Part shown: piece by piece, positions 1-8,710 of the stretch
Layout of the letters: every line of letters begins with the position of its first letter
Numbering within the stretch: position 1 is the stretch's first letter
The notes under the pieces: generated by a model
What the model saw: only the letters and a program-made list of their open reading frames with translations
What the model was told of the DNA's origin: nothing
The model's database searches: none
Program-made: the position numbers and the translations under genes
Assembly (NCBI GenBank): GCA_002298925.1
Contig: DBMM01000091.1
Span: 55,244-119,243, forward strand
Direction of reading: 5' to 3'
DNA: 64,000 bases
Source: Geobacter sp. UBA698
GTDB lineage: Bacteria > Desulfobacterota > Desulfuromonadia > Geobacterales > Pseudopelobacteraceae

Positions 1-107
1 GTATTTCCGGCAACTGTTCCATGCATCAGAGGCAAATCACCGAGGCCATCAAGCGCGCCCGCAACATAGCGCTGTTGCCGGTCGCCTCGACGCATGTGCT
101 CCCCTGA
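1..107 (+). CDS. rpsR: 30S ribosomal protein S18, C-terminal part
   Basis: This is the C-terminal end of S18, cut by the window edge. The frame reads ISGNCSMHQRQITEAIKRAR and then NIALLPV, the conserved S18 tail that packs against S6 and 16S rRNA. It ends in TGA and is followed after 10 bases by the DUF2232 gene and then rplI, the usual ribosomal-protein order rpsF-rpsR-(DUF2232)-rplI. The short extension after NIALLPV (ASTHVLP) is not part of the conserved core. Identification is firm despite the small piece. Confidence 0.93.
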   Translation, partial: ISGNCSMHQRQITEAIKRARNIALLPVASTHVLP

Positions 108-117
108 TTTCAGCTGA

Positions 118-1077
118 ATGAATAATAAGCAGCAGGACGGTTCAGCCTTAGTCCGGTTGACCGCAGCTATCATTGGCGCAGCAGGTTCGTTCAGCCTGTT
201 TGCAGCGTATATGGTGATTCCGCCGGCAGGCCTCTTTTCGGGCCTGCTGGCTCCGTTTCCGGCCTCTTTTCTGAGGTTCCGATATGGCCGTGCAAGTGCT
301 GCAATCGTTGTGCTCGGCGCGGCCGCGCTGATGACGGCTGTATTCGGAATACAGGCCGGGGCGCTCTATCTGGCCCAATGTGGCGCGGTTGCGTTGATTC
401 TGCCGGAACTGCTCTCGAGAGGTTTCGGCGCTGCCCGTAGCATGGTCTGGACAACGGCTGCCAACCTGCTGGTCTACTGTCTGGCTGTACTTGTGATCAC
501 CGTCATCACCGGTCACAATCTTCATCAGATGGCAGCCAAGGAAATTAACGACAGCATCGCCCAAGCTATCGGTATTTATGAAAAAGCCGGCATTACCGGC
601 GATGAACTTGCCCAATTAAAACAGTCCATGGGTTTGGTTGCCAGCGTGATCATCAAAATTTATCCTGCTTTGATGACAGTTATGCTGATGGCCATGGCCG
701 GGGTCAACCTGGCACTGATCAGACGTTTTGCAGCCCGTTGCGGTTATGAAACAGTAATTGGTGATTTCAACAAATTTCGTAACCCTGATCAGCTGATATG
801 GTTGCTGATAGCGGCCGGATTTGCCTTGCTGGCTGGCAACCCGCTCGTTACAATACCAGCTCTTAACGTGCTGGTGATTCTAACGGTAGTATATTTTTTA
901 CAGGGTATGGCAGTTATTTCCAGCATCCTTGCCAGGCAGGCCATCGGAGTGGTTCTACGTGTCGGCTTGTACATGATGCTACTGTTTCAGCCCTATTTGA
1001 TGGTTTTGGTGGCGGCAATTGGCGTATTTGACCTGTGGGGTGATTTTCGCACCCCCAGAAAACAGGAAAACCTGTAA
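118..1077 (+). CDS. DUF2232 (YybS-like) integral membrane protein
   Basis: A 319-residue, strongly hydrophobic protein with about seven to eight predicted membrane segments and a short basic C-terminal tail. Size, hydrophobic profile and position between rpsR and rplI fit the DUF2232/YybS family, which often sits in this ribosomal operon in Geobacter-type genomes and in Bacillus (yybS near rplI). The molecular function of the family is not known. The ATG lies 10 bases after the rpsR stop, with no strong Shine-Dalgarno sequence, so coupled translation from rpsR is likely. Family assignment rests on context and topology as well as sequence character. Confidence 0.82.
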   Translation: MNNKQQDGSALVRLTAAIIGAAGSFSLFAAYMVIPPAGLFSGLLAPFPASFLRFRYGRASAAIVVLGAAALMTAVFGIQAGALYLAQCGAVALILPELLSRGFGAARSMVWTTAANLLVYCLAVLVITVITGHNLHQMAAKEINDSIAQAIGIYEKAGITGDELAQLKQSMGLVASVIIKIYPALMTVMLMAMAGVNLALIRRFAARCGYETVIGDFNKFRNPDQLIWLLIAAGFALLAGNPLVTIPALNVLVILTVVYFLQGMAVISSILARQAIGVVLRVGLYMMLLFQPYLMVLVAAIGVFDLWGDFRTPRKQENL

Positions 1078-1101
1078 TAACAGGCTTGAAAGGAGAGTAA
1101 C

Positions 1102-1545
1102 ATGAAGCTCATTCTGAAAGAGAACATCGACACCCTCGGCCACATCGGCGATATTGTCAAAGTGGCACCAGGTTATGCCCGCAACTACCTGCTCCCCAAA
1201 GGACTGGCTGTTGAAGCCACAGAGAAGAATTCCAAGGCTCTTGAACATGTCATGCGTCAGATGGCTTACAAGAAGAACAAGGTGATCGAAGCAGCTAAAG
1301 TACTGGCGTCCAAGCTCGATGCCCTGTCTGTTGAACTTGTTCATCAGGCTGGTGAGGAAGGCAAACTGTTCGGTTCTGTAACCAACATGGAAATAGCAGC
1401 TTTCCTCAAGGAGAAGGGCTTCGATATCGACCGTAAGACAATTGTACTGCCGGAGCCGATTAAAAGCCTGGGTGAATTTACCGTGCCGGTAAAGATTCAT
1501 CCTGAAGTATCTGCTTCACTCAAGGTGACAGTAAAGACCGCTTAA
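1102..1545 (+). CDS. rplI: 50S ribosomal protein L9
   Basis: L9 is a 23S-rRNA-binding protein of the large subunit with two globular domains joined by a long helix. The N-terminal signature is visible at residues 13-35 (GHIGDIVKVAPGYARNYLLP), followed by the central helix rich in Lys and Glu and the C-terminal domain with the FGSVTN motif. Length (147 residues) is normal. The start has a clear AAGGAGAG ribosome site 8 bases upstream. It is the last gene of the ribosomal operon here. dnaB, which often follows rplI, is not present; a terminator and a convergent operon follow instead. Confidence 0.98.
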   Translation: MKLILKENIDTLGHIGDIVKVAPGYARNYLLPKGLAVEATEKNSKALEHVMRQMAYKKNKVIEAAKVLASKLDALSVELVHQAGEEGKLFGSVTNMEIAAFLKEKGFDIDRKTIVLPEPIKSLGEFTVPVKIHPEVSASLKVTVKTA

Positions 1546-1570
1546 AAAATATTTCTTTATCTCTTCAAAG

Positions 1571-1612
1571 CAAAAGCGCCATCCGGGTTATTCGGTTGGC
1601 GCTTTTGTTTTG
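1571..1612 (+). terminator. Rho-independent terminator after rplI
   Basis: Eleven-base arms CAAAAGCGCCA (1571-1581) and TGGCGCTTTTG (1597-1607) flank a 15-base loop and run into a T-rich tract. It closes the rpsR-rplI operon. Confidence 0.88.
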
Positions 1613-1656
1613 GGTCTGATTTTGGTCTTGAAAGGTAGTGCAGTTTTTCCTGCTTT

Positions 1657-1696
1657 CACACCGGAGTGGGATTGTTCAGTTTCCAACTCCGGTGTG
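1657..1696 (-). terminator. Hairpin at the convergent operon junction
   Basis: Perfect 11-base arms CACACCGGAGT (1657-1667) and ACTCCGGTGTG (1686-1696). It lies just past the end of the minus-strand omcZ-type operon, facing the rplI terminator. No clear T-run follows on either strand, so it may stabilise the 3' end of the transcript rather than terminate on its own. Confidence 0.5.
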
Positions 1697-1744
1697 CATT
1701 TTACGGCGTTCGATTACGTCAGGCTTGATGCCGCGGAATAAAAT

Positions 1745-4700
1745 TTATCTGATTTGCCCCCAAAACGTAGACAATGCCTGGAAAAGTGAAGCCCCTGAAT
1801 AATAATTGCCAACCATGATCGTGAAGGTCTGGGTGCTGTATGTCCCATCGCTGTCTGTTGCCTTGATCGAAACCGAATAAGTTCCGTTGGATCTTGGGGT
1901 CCAGGTAACTTGACCTGTTGATGAATTGATATTCATGCCATCAGGTTTTGTTGTAAGCGAATAGGATACGTTGCTTCCTTCTGGATCGGTTGCTGTGGCG
2001 GTGTAAGTGTACAGTTTGCCGGACACAGCTGATCTTATCGGGTTTGAGGTGAATATCGGTGCGTTATCTGTTGTGCCGGCGGGACCAGATACAGTAATTG
2101 TGAAGCTTTGAGTTCTTCTCCCGCCTTTGCTATCCACTGCTTCAATCTTGACGCTGTTAATTTTATTTAGATCGGTTTGTTGAGGAGTCCACGTGATTAA
2201 ACCAGATAACAAGTCAATGGCCATTCCGGATGGCGCCGTAGAGAGTCTGTAATAGACAGCATCACCATTGGTGTCAACTGCTTTGGCCGTATAGGAGTAG
2301 ACTTCTGCCACCGTAGCGCTGAGTAGCGGAGTAGAGGTAAACCTCGGAGAGTAATTACGTGAAGGGTCAGTAACGGTTACTCTAAAGCTCTGGGTTGCGG
2401 AAAGACCGGTTGAATCTGTCGCTTTTACCGTAACGGAATATGAGCCTTTTTCTGAAGGGTGCCAGTAAATGAGTCCTGTGCTGGAATTAATGTTCATTCC
2501 TGATGGTCTAGTCGTTAATGAGAATACAATGGTGCTACCATTAGGGTCTGATGCTGAAACGGGATAATAGTAATATCCTTCATGGTAAGCTGTTACTACG
2601 GGAGTTGAGGTGAACTCAGGAGGCAGATTAGTTGTCGTTGTTAAGTCAGTGACGGTGATATTCTTTGTAACCTGACTTGCCGGGTTGTAGTTGGTATCGC
2701 CAGCCTGGTTGGCTGTGATGGTGCAGGTGCCAGCTGCAATGGCTGTTACAACTCCAGTAGAGCTGCCGACACTGCATGTGTTCGGAGTGCTTGTGCTGAA
2801 AACAATCGGTAAACCGGAAGAGGCTTTTGCACTGGCCGTCGTTGTTCCACCCGTATTAAGTGTTTGTGCACTGAATGTGATGGCTCCTATGGATTGGGTG
2901 GCCTTGGCGATAACGAGAGTATCACTTGCGCTGCCGCTGTAGTTTGGATCGGTGATCGTAGCAATAACAGCGTAAGAACCAACCGCCGTGGGAGCGGTTG
3001 TACTGCCATTGTAGGTAATGACTACGGACTTGCCGGCCGGTGAAGTCGTTGCGGTAATGGACTTGGCGTTGCCGTCATACGTAGCGCTCAGTCCTGCCAG
3101 GGTGACTGTTGCGTTGGCATTTGCGATGGTCATGGTACCGGTTGCACTGCCTGAATAGTTGGCGTCACTGACGGTTCCCACAACGGTATAACTACCTACT
3201 GCAGTCGGCGCTGTTGAGCTTCCGTTGTAGGTGAAGGTAACGGTCTTGCCAGACGGAGTGGTGGTGGCGGTAGCCGACTTGGCGGTCCCGTCATAACTCT
3301 GGCTAAGGCTTCCGAGTGTAACTGTGGCAGATGCTTTAGCGATGACGAGAGTTCCGCTTGCGCTGCCGGTGTAGTTTGGATCAGTGATAGTGGCCACAAC
3401 CGCATAGGAGCCGGCATCAGTCGGTGCTGTGCTGCTTCCGTTATAGGTGAGTGCAACTGTCAAGCCGGCCGGAGAAGTGGCAACTGTAACAACCTTGGGT
3501 GTTCCGTCATAGATTGCGGTAAGCCCTCCTGAAGGATTGGCAGCGGTGACGGTTGTGCCTAGGGTTGTGCTCAGGCCGGTCAGTGAAACAGTGGCTGCTG
3601 CTTTAGTGACATTGATCGTAACGGACTTGGTAACGGTATTGTAGTTGGTTGTGTCGGTCGGTGTGAAGGTAACCGACAGGGTCAGTGAAGAACCGGCATT
3701 GAGCTTGGTGCCGCTAGCCGGAGAGTAGGTTAATGTACCTGCGGTTACGTCGACCGTAGCATTGAGCTGAGTAGCCGAAAGCAGGGTGCCGTAGGTAATG
3801 TCCGCCGGATTGGCCCAGGTGATGACCGGGTTCTGCTTGCTGTTGACCGTGATGCTGACGGTGGCCGAAGCATTGTTGTAGTTGGCTGTATCGGTCGGAG
3901 TGAAAGCGGCCGAGAGAGTGTTGGCACCGGCGGTATTCATGACCGTACCGGCTGCCGGGGTGTAGACGAAGGAACCGGCTACGCTGGCGGTGGCATTAAG
4001 TTGCGTACTGGAAAGCGTCGTACCGAGATAAATCGCGGCCGGAGCGGCCCAGGTGATGGTCGGAGTGGCCTTGGCGATCGTCAGGGTGCCAGTTGCGCTG
4101 CCGGTGTAGTTGGCATCGCTGATGGTAGCCACAACGGCATAAGTACCGGCTGCCGTCGGAGCGGTTGCACTGCCGGCGTAAGTGATAGTGCTGCTGAGAC
4201 CAGCAGGATTTGTAGTTACAGTTGCCGACTTGGCTGTTCCGCTGTAGGTCTGGCTCAAAGCGCCCAGAGTAACCGTGGCGGCAGCCTTGTTGACCGTCAG
4301 CGAAACGGTTGCAGTTGCAGTGTTGTAGGTAGTCGTATCAGTCGGTGTGAAAACCACCGACAGGGTCTGTGCACCCGCACCCAGCACGCCGGAGGCCGGA
4401 GTGTAAGTGAAACTACCTGGAACATTGGCAGTTGCATTCAACTGGGTTGCGGAAAGCGCGGTACCGTAAGTAATGGCGGCCGGATTGGCCCAGGTGATGA
4501 CCGGGTTCTGCTTGGTAGTAGCTGTCGTTACATTAATGGTCAGCGCAGTCGAGATTGCAGCTTGAGATGAATCGGTGACCGTAACATTGACGGTGTAGGT
4601 TCCGACTGCAGTTGGTGTGCCCGAAAGAAGGCCACCGGCACTCAACGTCAGGCCGGCCGGGAGGGTGTCTGCGGTTGTAAATGTCAGTGCCTGGTTGTCG

Positions 4701-6226
4701 GGATCGATTGCGAGCACCTGATATGACATAGGCTGATTGACAACGGCATTCGCTGTTTGCTGCGCCGGGGCGCTAGGAGACTGGTTTTGCCATTGAACAT
4801 AGATGGAAAAAGTGTAGTGGACTACTGAATGTCCATCACTGATGTCAACTTTGACCGGATATGACAAATTGCCCTGCTGGCTGGTGGGGGTCCAGGTGAT
4901 GAGGCCGCTGGAATTCATCGTTAGCCCGGAAGGGGCCTGGGTAAGCGTAAACGTTAGAGGGTCTTTTTCGGTGTCAGTTGCCGTAATCTGGTAACTGTAT
5001 TGAACGCCGGTATAAGCCATCTTTGGTGCAGAAGTCACTGTCGGCGGATAGTTGCAGAGCGGGGTCGCAATTGACACGGTTGCGGGGAAGGTTTCATCGC
5101 TGAAGATAGTCGCGGTTGGAGTGAACGCTTTAGTAGTGTTGACTCCCACCGTTGCCTGCACGCATTGCGACGCAGCTTTGGCCGCTACGCTGGGGAACGT
5201 CCAGCTGATGAGTTTTTTCGTGGGGTCATAAACGCCACCATTAGTGGCACTGACAAATGAAATTGATCCAGTGGGATCAGCCTGATTATCCGCATAGATA
5301 TCAGCGGTGACTACGACATTAGTGGCATTGACCGTAGTGTTGGTTAAATTGTCAAAACAGATATTGTAGGTTACATTCCCGCCATAATCGGCACATGAAC
5401 CACCAGTCTGGGAATTGGTAATCGTCATTGGCTTTGTCTGGACAATCGTATCGGTTACCGTAAACGTGACCGAGCCGTTGGCCGGGATGGTCAGGTCATA
5501 TCCAAACACAAACTGCATATCACCATCTTGGGGGTAAGGCCCGGAAAAATCGGCGAGCTGGATTGGGTCAGTACCATTTTCTAGGGAATCTGCCATGGAG
5601 CCTGGGCCGGAGCCAAGCGTATCGATGTCATAATGGCTGGGTTTAAGGGTTGAGGTCTGGACCAGGGTATGTCCCTCAAAACCGGTCTGGATGGCCCGCT
5701 CACCCTTAATGATTGCGACATTGTCCGTTCCAGCACTGGATATGTCCAGATCCGAGTAGGTGAAGAGGTGATAGTCCAGCGGTGAGGCAGTAGTGTTCTG
5801 TATGGTGATCGTCTTGATAAAGGCGGAATTGTACGAGGGAGCCGCTTTGGTGCCCATTGAAAAGTTTACAGTAGCAATGAAACCTGGACCCGTATAATTA
5901 AGAGTTGCAGAGGTAAAATCGGCAGCTTCTGTGCCGGTTACCGGCAGTTTGTCAAAGGATGTCTGTTTCCCCGTAGTTCCGATCCGGTACCAGAACCATT
6001 CCCTAAACATTGGATTGTATGTCTGGGAAGATATGGGACCATATTTGATAACCCAATCGGTCACACCATAAGGGAGGTTTGTAGCAGTTGAAATACCTTT
6101 GTCATCTATGGTCGCCCCGTCGTAGGCATTACCGATATTCCAGACGGCAGCATCAGCATTGCTCAGTGTTATCAACAGAGCAGCTACTACCATGAAACTG
6201 CTGATAAGAAACTTAATACCTTTCAT
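1745..6226 (-). CDS. Very large secreted Ig-like/MBG repeat protein
   Basis: A 1493-residue exported protein with a Sec signal peptide (residues 1-27, ending NADA|A). The first ~240 mature residues match nothing I recognise. Residues ~270-390 resemble the DUF11-type conserved repeat. Two putative-Ig (He_PIG) domains follow at ~390-570. Then come alternating Ig-like units opening VITWANPA and four MBG-type units, each with a Y(D/S)G(T/N)xK motif followed by PAG or PSG, to ~1140. Three more Ig/cadherin-like units (FTSTP...SGM.I...G.I.W.P) fill ~1190-1475. There is no catalytic motif, LPXTG, or obvious autotransporter barrel. It is the last gene of the omcZ-protease-PpiC set, 48 bases after ppiC, so it is probably an extracellular scaffold, adhesin or matrix partner of the cytochrome. 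Function is inferred from context. Confidence 0.85.
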   Translation of the reverse strand: MKGIKFLISSFMVVAALLITLSNADAAVWNIGNAYDGATIDDKGISTATNLPYGVTDWVIKYGPISSQTYNPMFREWFWYRIGTTGKQTSFDKLPVTGTEAADFTSATLNYTGPGFIATVNFSMGTKAAPSYNSAFIKTITIQNTTASPLDYHLFTYSDLDISSAGTDNVAIIKGERAIQTGFEGHTLVQTSTLKPSHYDIDTLGSGPGSMADSLENGTDPIQLADFSGPYPQDGDMQFVFGYDLTIPANGSVTFTVTDTIVQTKPMTITNSQTGGSCADYGGNVTYNICFDNLTNTTVNATNVVVTADIYADNQADPTGSISFVSATNGGVYDPTKKLISWTFPSVAAKAASQCVQATVGVNTTKAFTPTATIFSDETFPATVSIATPLCNYPPTVTSAPKMAYTGVQYSYQITATDTEKDPLTFTLTQAPSGLTMNSSGLITWTPTSQQGNLSYPVKVDISDGHSVVHYTFSIYVQWQNQSPSAPAQQTANAVVNQPMSYQVLAIDPDNQALTFTTADTLPAGLTLSAGGLLSGTPTAVGTYTVNVTVTDSSQAAISTALTINVTTATTKQNPVITWANPAAITYGTALSATQLNATANVPGSFTYTPASGVLGAGAQTLSVVFTPTDTTTYNTATATVSLTVNKAAATVTLGALSQTYSGTAKSATVTTNPAGLSSTITYAGSATAPTAAGTYAVVATISDANYTGSATGTLTIAKATPTITWAAPAAIYLGTTLSSTQLNATASVAGSFVYTPAAGTVMNTAGANTLSAAFTPTDTANYNNASATVSITVNSKQNPVITWANPADITYGTLLSATQLNATVDVTAGTLTYSPASGTKLNAGSSLTLSVTFTPTDTTNYNTVTKSVTINVTKAAATVSLTGLSTTLGTTVTAANPSGGLTAIYDGTPKVVTVATSPAGLTVALTYNGSSTAPTDAGSYAVVATITDPNYTGSASGTLVIAKASATVTLGSLSQSYDGTAKSATATTTPSGKTVTFTYNGSSTAPTAVGSYTVVGTVSDANYSGSATGTMTIANANATVTLAGLSATYDGNAKSITATTSPAGKSVVITYNGSTTAPTAVGSYAVIATITDPNYSGSASDTLVIAKATQSIGAITFSAQTLNTGGTTTASAKASSGLPIVFSTSTPNTCSVGSSTGVVTAIAAGTCTITANQAGDTNYNPASQVTKNITVTDLTTTTNLPPEFTSTPVVTAYHEGYYYYPVSASDPNGSTIVFSLTTRPSGMNINSSTGLIYWHPSEKGSYSVTVKATDSTGLSATQSFRVTVTDPSRNYSPRFTSTPLLSATVAEVYSYTAKAVDTNGDAVYYRLSTAPSGMAIDLLSGLITWTPQQTDLNKINSVKIEAVDSKGGRRTQSFTITVSGPAGTTDNAPIFTSNPIRSAVSGKLYTYTATATDPEGSNVSYSLTTKPDGMNINSSTGQVTWTPRSNGTYSVSIKATDSDGTYSTQTFTIMVGNYYSGASLFQALSTFWGQIR

Positions 6227-6274
6227 AAGCTCTCCTGTTCATTTCTTGTTCTGGGCCATCTAAAATACTACTGA

Positions 6275-7267
6275 TCAATTGTTGAAGATTTCAACCTTCG
6301 CATTGTGCTTAAGTTCATCAACAATTTCTCTGATTTTGTTCGCTTGAACTTGTTTTATGAGGAATTTATCGATAAAGTCTTTGACGTCATTGAACTCTTG
6401 TATTCTTGCCGGTTTCTTGTCAAAGGCTTTTATGAGGTGAAAGCCATGGCGAGTTCTGATCACATCGCTTACGTCACCTTTTTTGAGTGAGAAGGCCACA
6501 TCGTCGAACTCCTTGGGCATGTAGCCATGATTGATATAGCCAAGATCTCCTCCATCTTTAGCGCTGGCACATGTAGAGAACTGCTTTGCCAATTCTGCAA
6601 AGTTCTTGCCGGCAACGATTTCAACATGGATACGTTCAATTTCTTTTCTGGCCTTGGTTATCTCTTCCGGTTTTGGATTCTTAGGTAACGGGATCAATAT
6701 ATGGCTGACCTTCACTGACTCGGTTTCTCTAAAGCTCTGTTTGTTCTGCTCATAATACTTTTTAGACTCTGCTTCCGAGACACGGAGGTCTGTAATTCCT
6801 CGTTTCTTTAGGTACTCGTCTGCGAGAAGTTGGCACCTGACCTGTTTTCGGTGCTCGTCAGCATTAAGGTTTGATGCCGCGGATTTCCGGGTATGCTCAC
6901 CATCCGCTTGAACAGTGTTCGCCGTTTTTATTCTCTCATCCACTTTTTGTTCTATTTCTTTGCCAAATGTCCTTTCACCCGCCTGTACCAGAAGTTCGAA
7001 GGCTACCTTTTGGTCAAGTTCCAGTTTTTGAATTTTCTTCTTCGTTTCATCGGAAATCGATCCGGCACCGTTCTTCCTGTACCTGGCAAGCGCTTTATCA
7101 ACGCCCTGTTCCAGTTCTTTGAGATATATAGGTCTGCCGTTAACTTTAGCGGCAAGAGTTTTATTGTCAGGATTACTGATTGGTCCTGCCAATGCATAAC
7201 TAGCCATTGTGACTGAAATCATGAAACTTATTATTAAATACAGCTTAGATCGTGAAGCGTGCAGCAT
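6275..7267 (-). CDS. PpiC-type (parvulin) periplasmic peptidyl-prolyl isomerase
   Basis: A 330-residue exported foldase of the SurA/PrsA kind. A signal peptide (about residues 1-27, ending SYALA|G) is followed by a Lys/Glu-rich chaperone-like helical region with a SurA_N-like layout. The parvulin domain lies at about residues 180-275 with the typical VSHIL, GGDLGY and RTRHGFHLIK motifs. Start chosen at the ATG with GGAGA seven bases upstream; a TTG one codon earlier is less likely. It lies 38 bases downstream of the subtilisin gene and 48 upstream of the Ig-repeat gene, so all three are probably cotranscribed. The likely role is folding of the secreted cytochrome or the repeat protein, as for the PpiC gene found beside omcZ in Geobacter. 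Confidence 0.92.
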   Translation of the reverse strand: MLHASRSKLYLIISFMISVTMASYALAGPISNPDNKTLAAKVNGRPIYLKELEQGVDKALARYRKNGAGSISDETKKKIQKLELDQKVAFELLVQAGERTFGKEIEQKVDERIKTANTVQADGEHTRKSAASNLNADEHRKQVRCQLLADEYLKKRGITDLRVSEAESKKYYEQNKQSFRETESVKVSHILIPLPKNPKPEEITKARKEIERIHVEIVAGKNFAELAKQFSTCASAKDGGDLGYINHGYMPKEFDDVAFSLKKGDVSDVIRTRHGFHLIKAFDKKPARIQEFNDVKDFIDKFLIKQVQANKIREIVDELKHNAKVEIFNN

Positions 7268-7305
7268 CAATTTCTCCGATTACTGGCTTGTGATTTGGCG
7301 TAGGT

Positions 7306-8571
7306 TTACTGTTCTCTGCGGTTAAATAGCCGGGTTTCAACTTCGTGATCGTCAGCGTATCTTTCCTGGCTGTGCATGTTCAACCTGATGTGCAGTGCTT
7401 TTTTGTCCTTTGGTGCTTCGATCAACCCATAGCCAAAGTAAATATCCTTGCCGGGATCACCAAGGTCGTGAGCGGTTAAATCGAGACGTCGTCTGACTGC
7501 GTCGACAATATTCATGTTTCTGTTGCCGACCTTGTTGCTTGACGAAAGAATCAGTGCCACTACGCCGCTAACATGGGGGGCAGCCTGGGATGTGCCGTTA
7601 AGAATTGCATAACCTCCGCCGGGTACAGTCGATTTGATATCAACCCCCGGGGCAGCAAGCTCCACCTTTGTACCGTAATTGGAAAAAAGAGCGAGAGTAT
7701 CGTCCTTTGCAGTAGCTGAAACTGCGATAACGGAATTGAAGGCGGCCGGATAATCAACATTCGGCTGTCTGGAGTTTCCTGTCGCCGCCACAAGTATGAT
7801 CCCCGCTTTGTATGCCTTGTTGCAAGCATCCTCTACTGCCTGAGAATAGTACATTGGATCAAACGGTACTCCAAAACTCATATTGATGATGTTCATCTTA
7901 TTGGTAATCGCCCATTCGATGCCGGCGAGGATGTCACTGGTACTGCCCATCATGCCGCCGTTCAGGACCTTGACGGCATAAATTGAGGCTTCCGGTGCCA
8001 CGCCAACCACTCCAGTGCCATTGTCCCTGGCAGCAATTATTCCGGCCACATGGGTTCCGTGTCCAATTCTGGTGTCATCGAACGGATCGTTGTTGTCATA
8101 AGCAAAGTTATAGCCACCCTTGTAGTTGTCTTTCAGATCGGGATGGTTGTAATCGATACCGCTATCAAGGATAGCCACCTTGACTCCGGCTCCTTTGATG
8201 CCGTTCATTGCTGCAAAATCTGCTCCAATATGCAGTACTCCCCAGGATTCTATATACTCGGCTGAAGGAGGGGTTAGGGCGGGAAGAGGTTCAGTGATGC
8301 GAAACACTCTGTCTTCTTCAACATAAGCTACATGGGGGTCTTTTTTCAGGTTATCGATCTCGACTTCGGGCAGATGGGCCACCATCGTATTTGTTGCCAA
8401 ATGGACACGCTTGATTCTGCCGCCGGCCCGCTGCACTTTGTCATGCTTTTCTTGCTCGTTGAGTTCGGAGCCCTGGCGAAAACCGATAATGACCTTTTTA
8501 TCCCCGGCCTGGGCGGTATTTGAAAGGACAATCAGTAGCAATAGCGTGAGCAGTTGAACAGGACGTATCAT
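7306..8571 (-). CDS. ozpA: Secreted S8 subtilisin-like serine protease (OzpA-like)
   Basis: A 421-residue preproprotease. It has a signal peptide (1-22, NTAQA), an inhibitor-I9-type propeptide (~27-92) and a subtilase domain with the full triad: Asp136 in AILDSGID, His171 in GHGTHVAG, Ser328 in NGTSQAAPHV, and oxyanion Asn266 in AATGN. In Geobacter sulfurreducens the S8 protease OzpA, encoded just downstream of omcZ, cleaves the OmcZ precursor to its short filament-forming form. The same order and strand here (omcZ-like, S8 protease, ppiC) suggests the same job. RBS AGAGGT precedes the ATG. The protease call is certain; the OzpA role is inferred from synteny. Confidence 0.9.
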   Translation of the reverse strand: MIRPVQLLTLLLLIVLSNTAQAGDKKVIIGFRQGSELNEQEKHDKVQRAGGRIKRVHLATNTMVAHLPEVEIDNLKKDPHVAYVEEDRVFRITEPLPALTPPSAEYIESWGVLHIGADFAAMNGIKGAGVKVAILDSGIDYNHPDLKDNYKGGYNFAYDNNDPFDDTRIGHGTHVAGIIAARDNGTGVVGVAPEASIYAVKVLNGGMMGSTSDILAGIEWAITNKMNIINMSFGVPFDPMYYSQAVEDACNKAYKAGIILVAATGNSRQPNVDYPAAFNSVIAVSATAKDDTLALFSNYGTKVELAAPGVDIKSTVPGGGYAILNGTSQAAPHVSGVVALILSSSNKVGNRNMNIVDAVRRRLDLTAHDLGDPGKDIYFGYGLIEAPKDKKALHIRLNMHSQERYADDHEVETRLFNRREQ

Positions 8572-8639
8572 TTTTAACCTCTCAAAAAGATTACCTGAAA
8601 GAATCTAGAAATTGTGGATTGCAGGGTAAGAGGAGTAAC

Positions 8640-8681
8640 GGCATATAGTGGGAGCACCTATTGGTGTTCCCACTATATGCC
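8640..8681 (-). other. Long hairpin between omcZ-like and protease genes
   Basis: A 19-base stem (8640-8658 with 8663-8681, one G-T pair) with a 4-base loop lies in the 139-base gap between the cytochrome stop and the protease start. There is no T-run on the minus strand, so it does not look like a normal intrinsic terminator. It may protect the 3' end of the upstream message, act as an RNase-processing site, or partly terminate, so that cytochrome is made in excess of protease. Confidence 0.7.
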
Positions 8682-8710
8682 AGTGTTATCACGTACAAAT
8701 CAGGAAAAAA

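Noticed and set aside
4001..4570. Plus-strand open frame of ~190 codons inside the Ig/MBG gene
   Set aside because: Antisense to repetitive, biased codons of a strong minus-strand gene; Gly/Ser/Arg-rich translation without family match or ribosome site.
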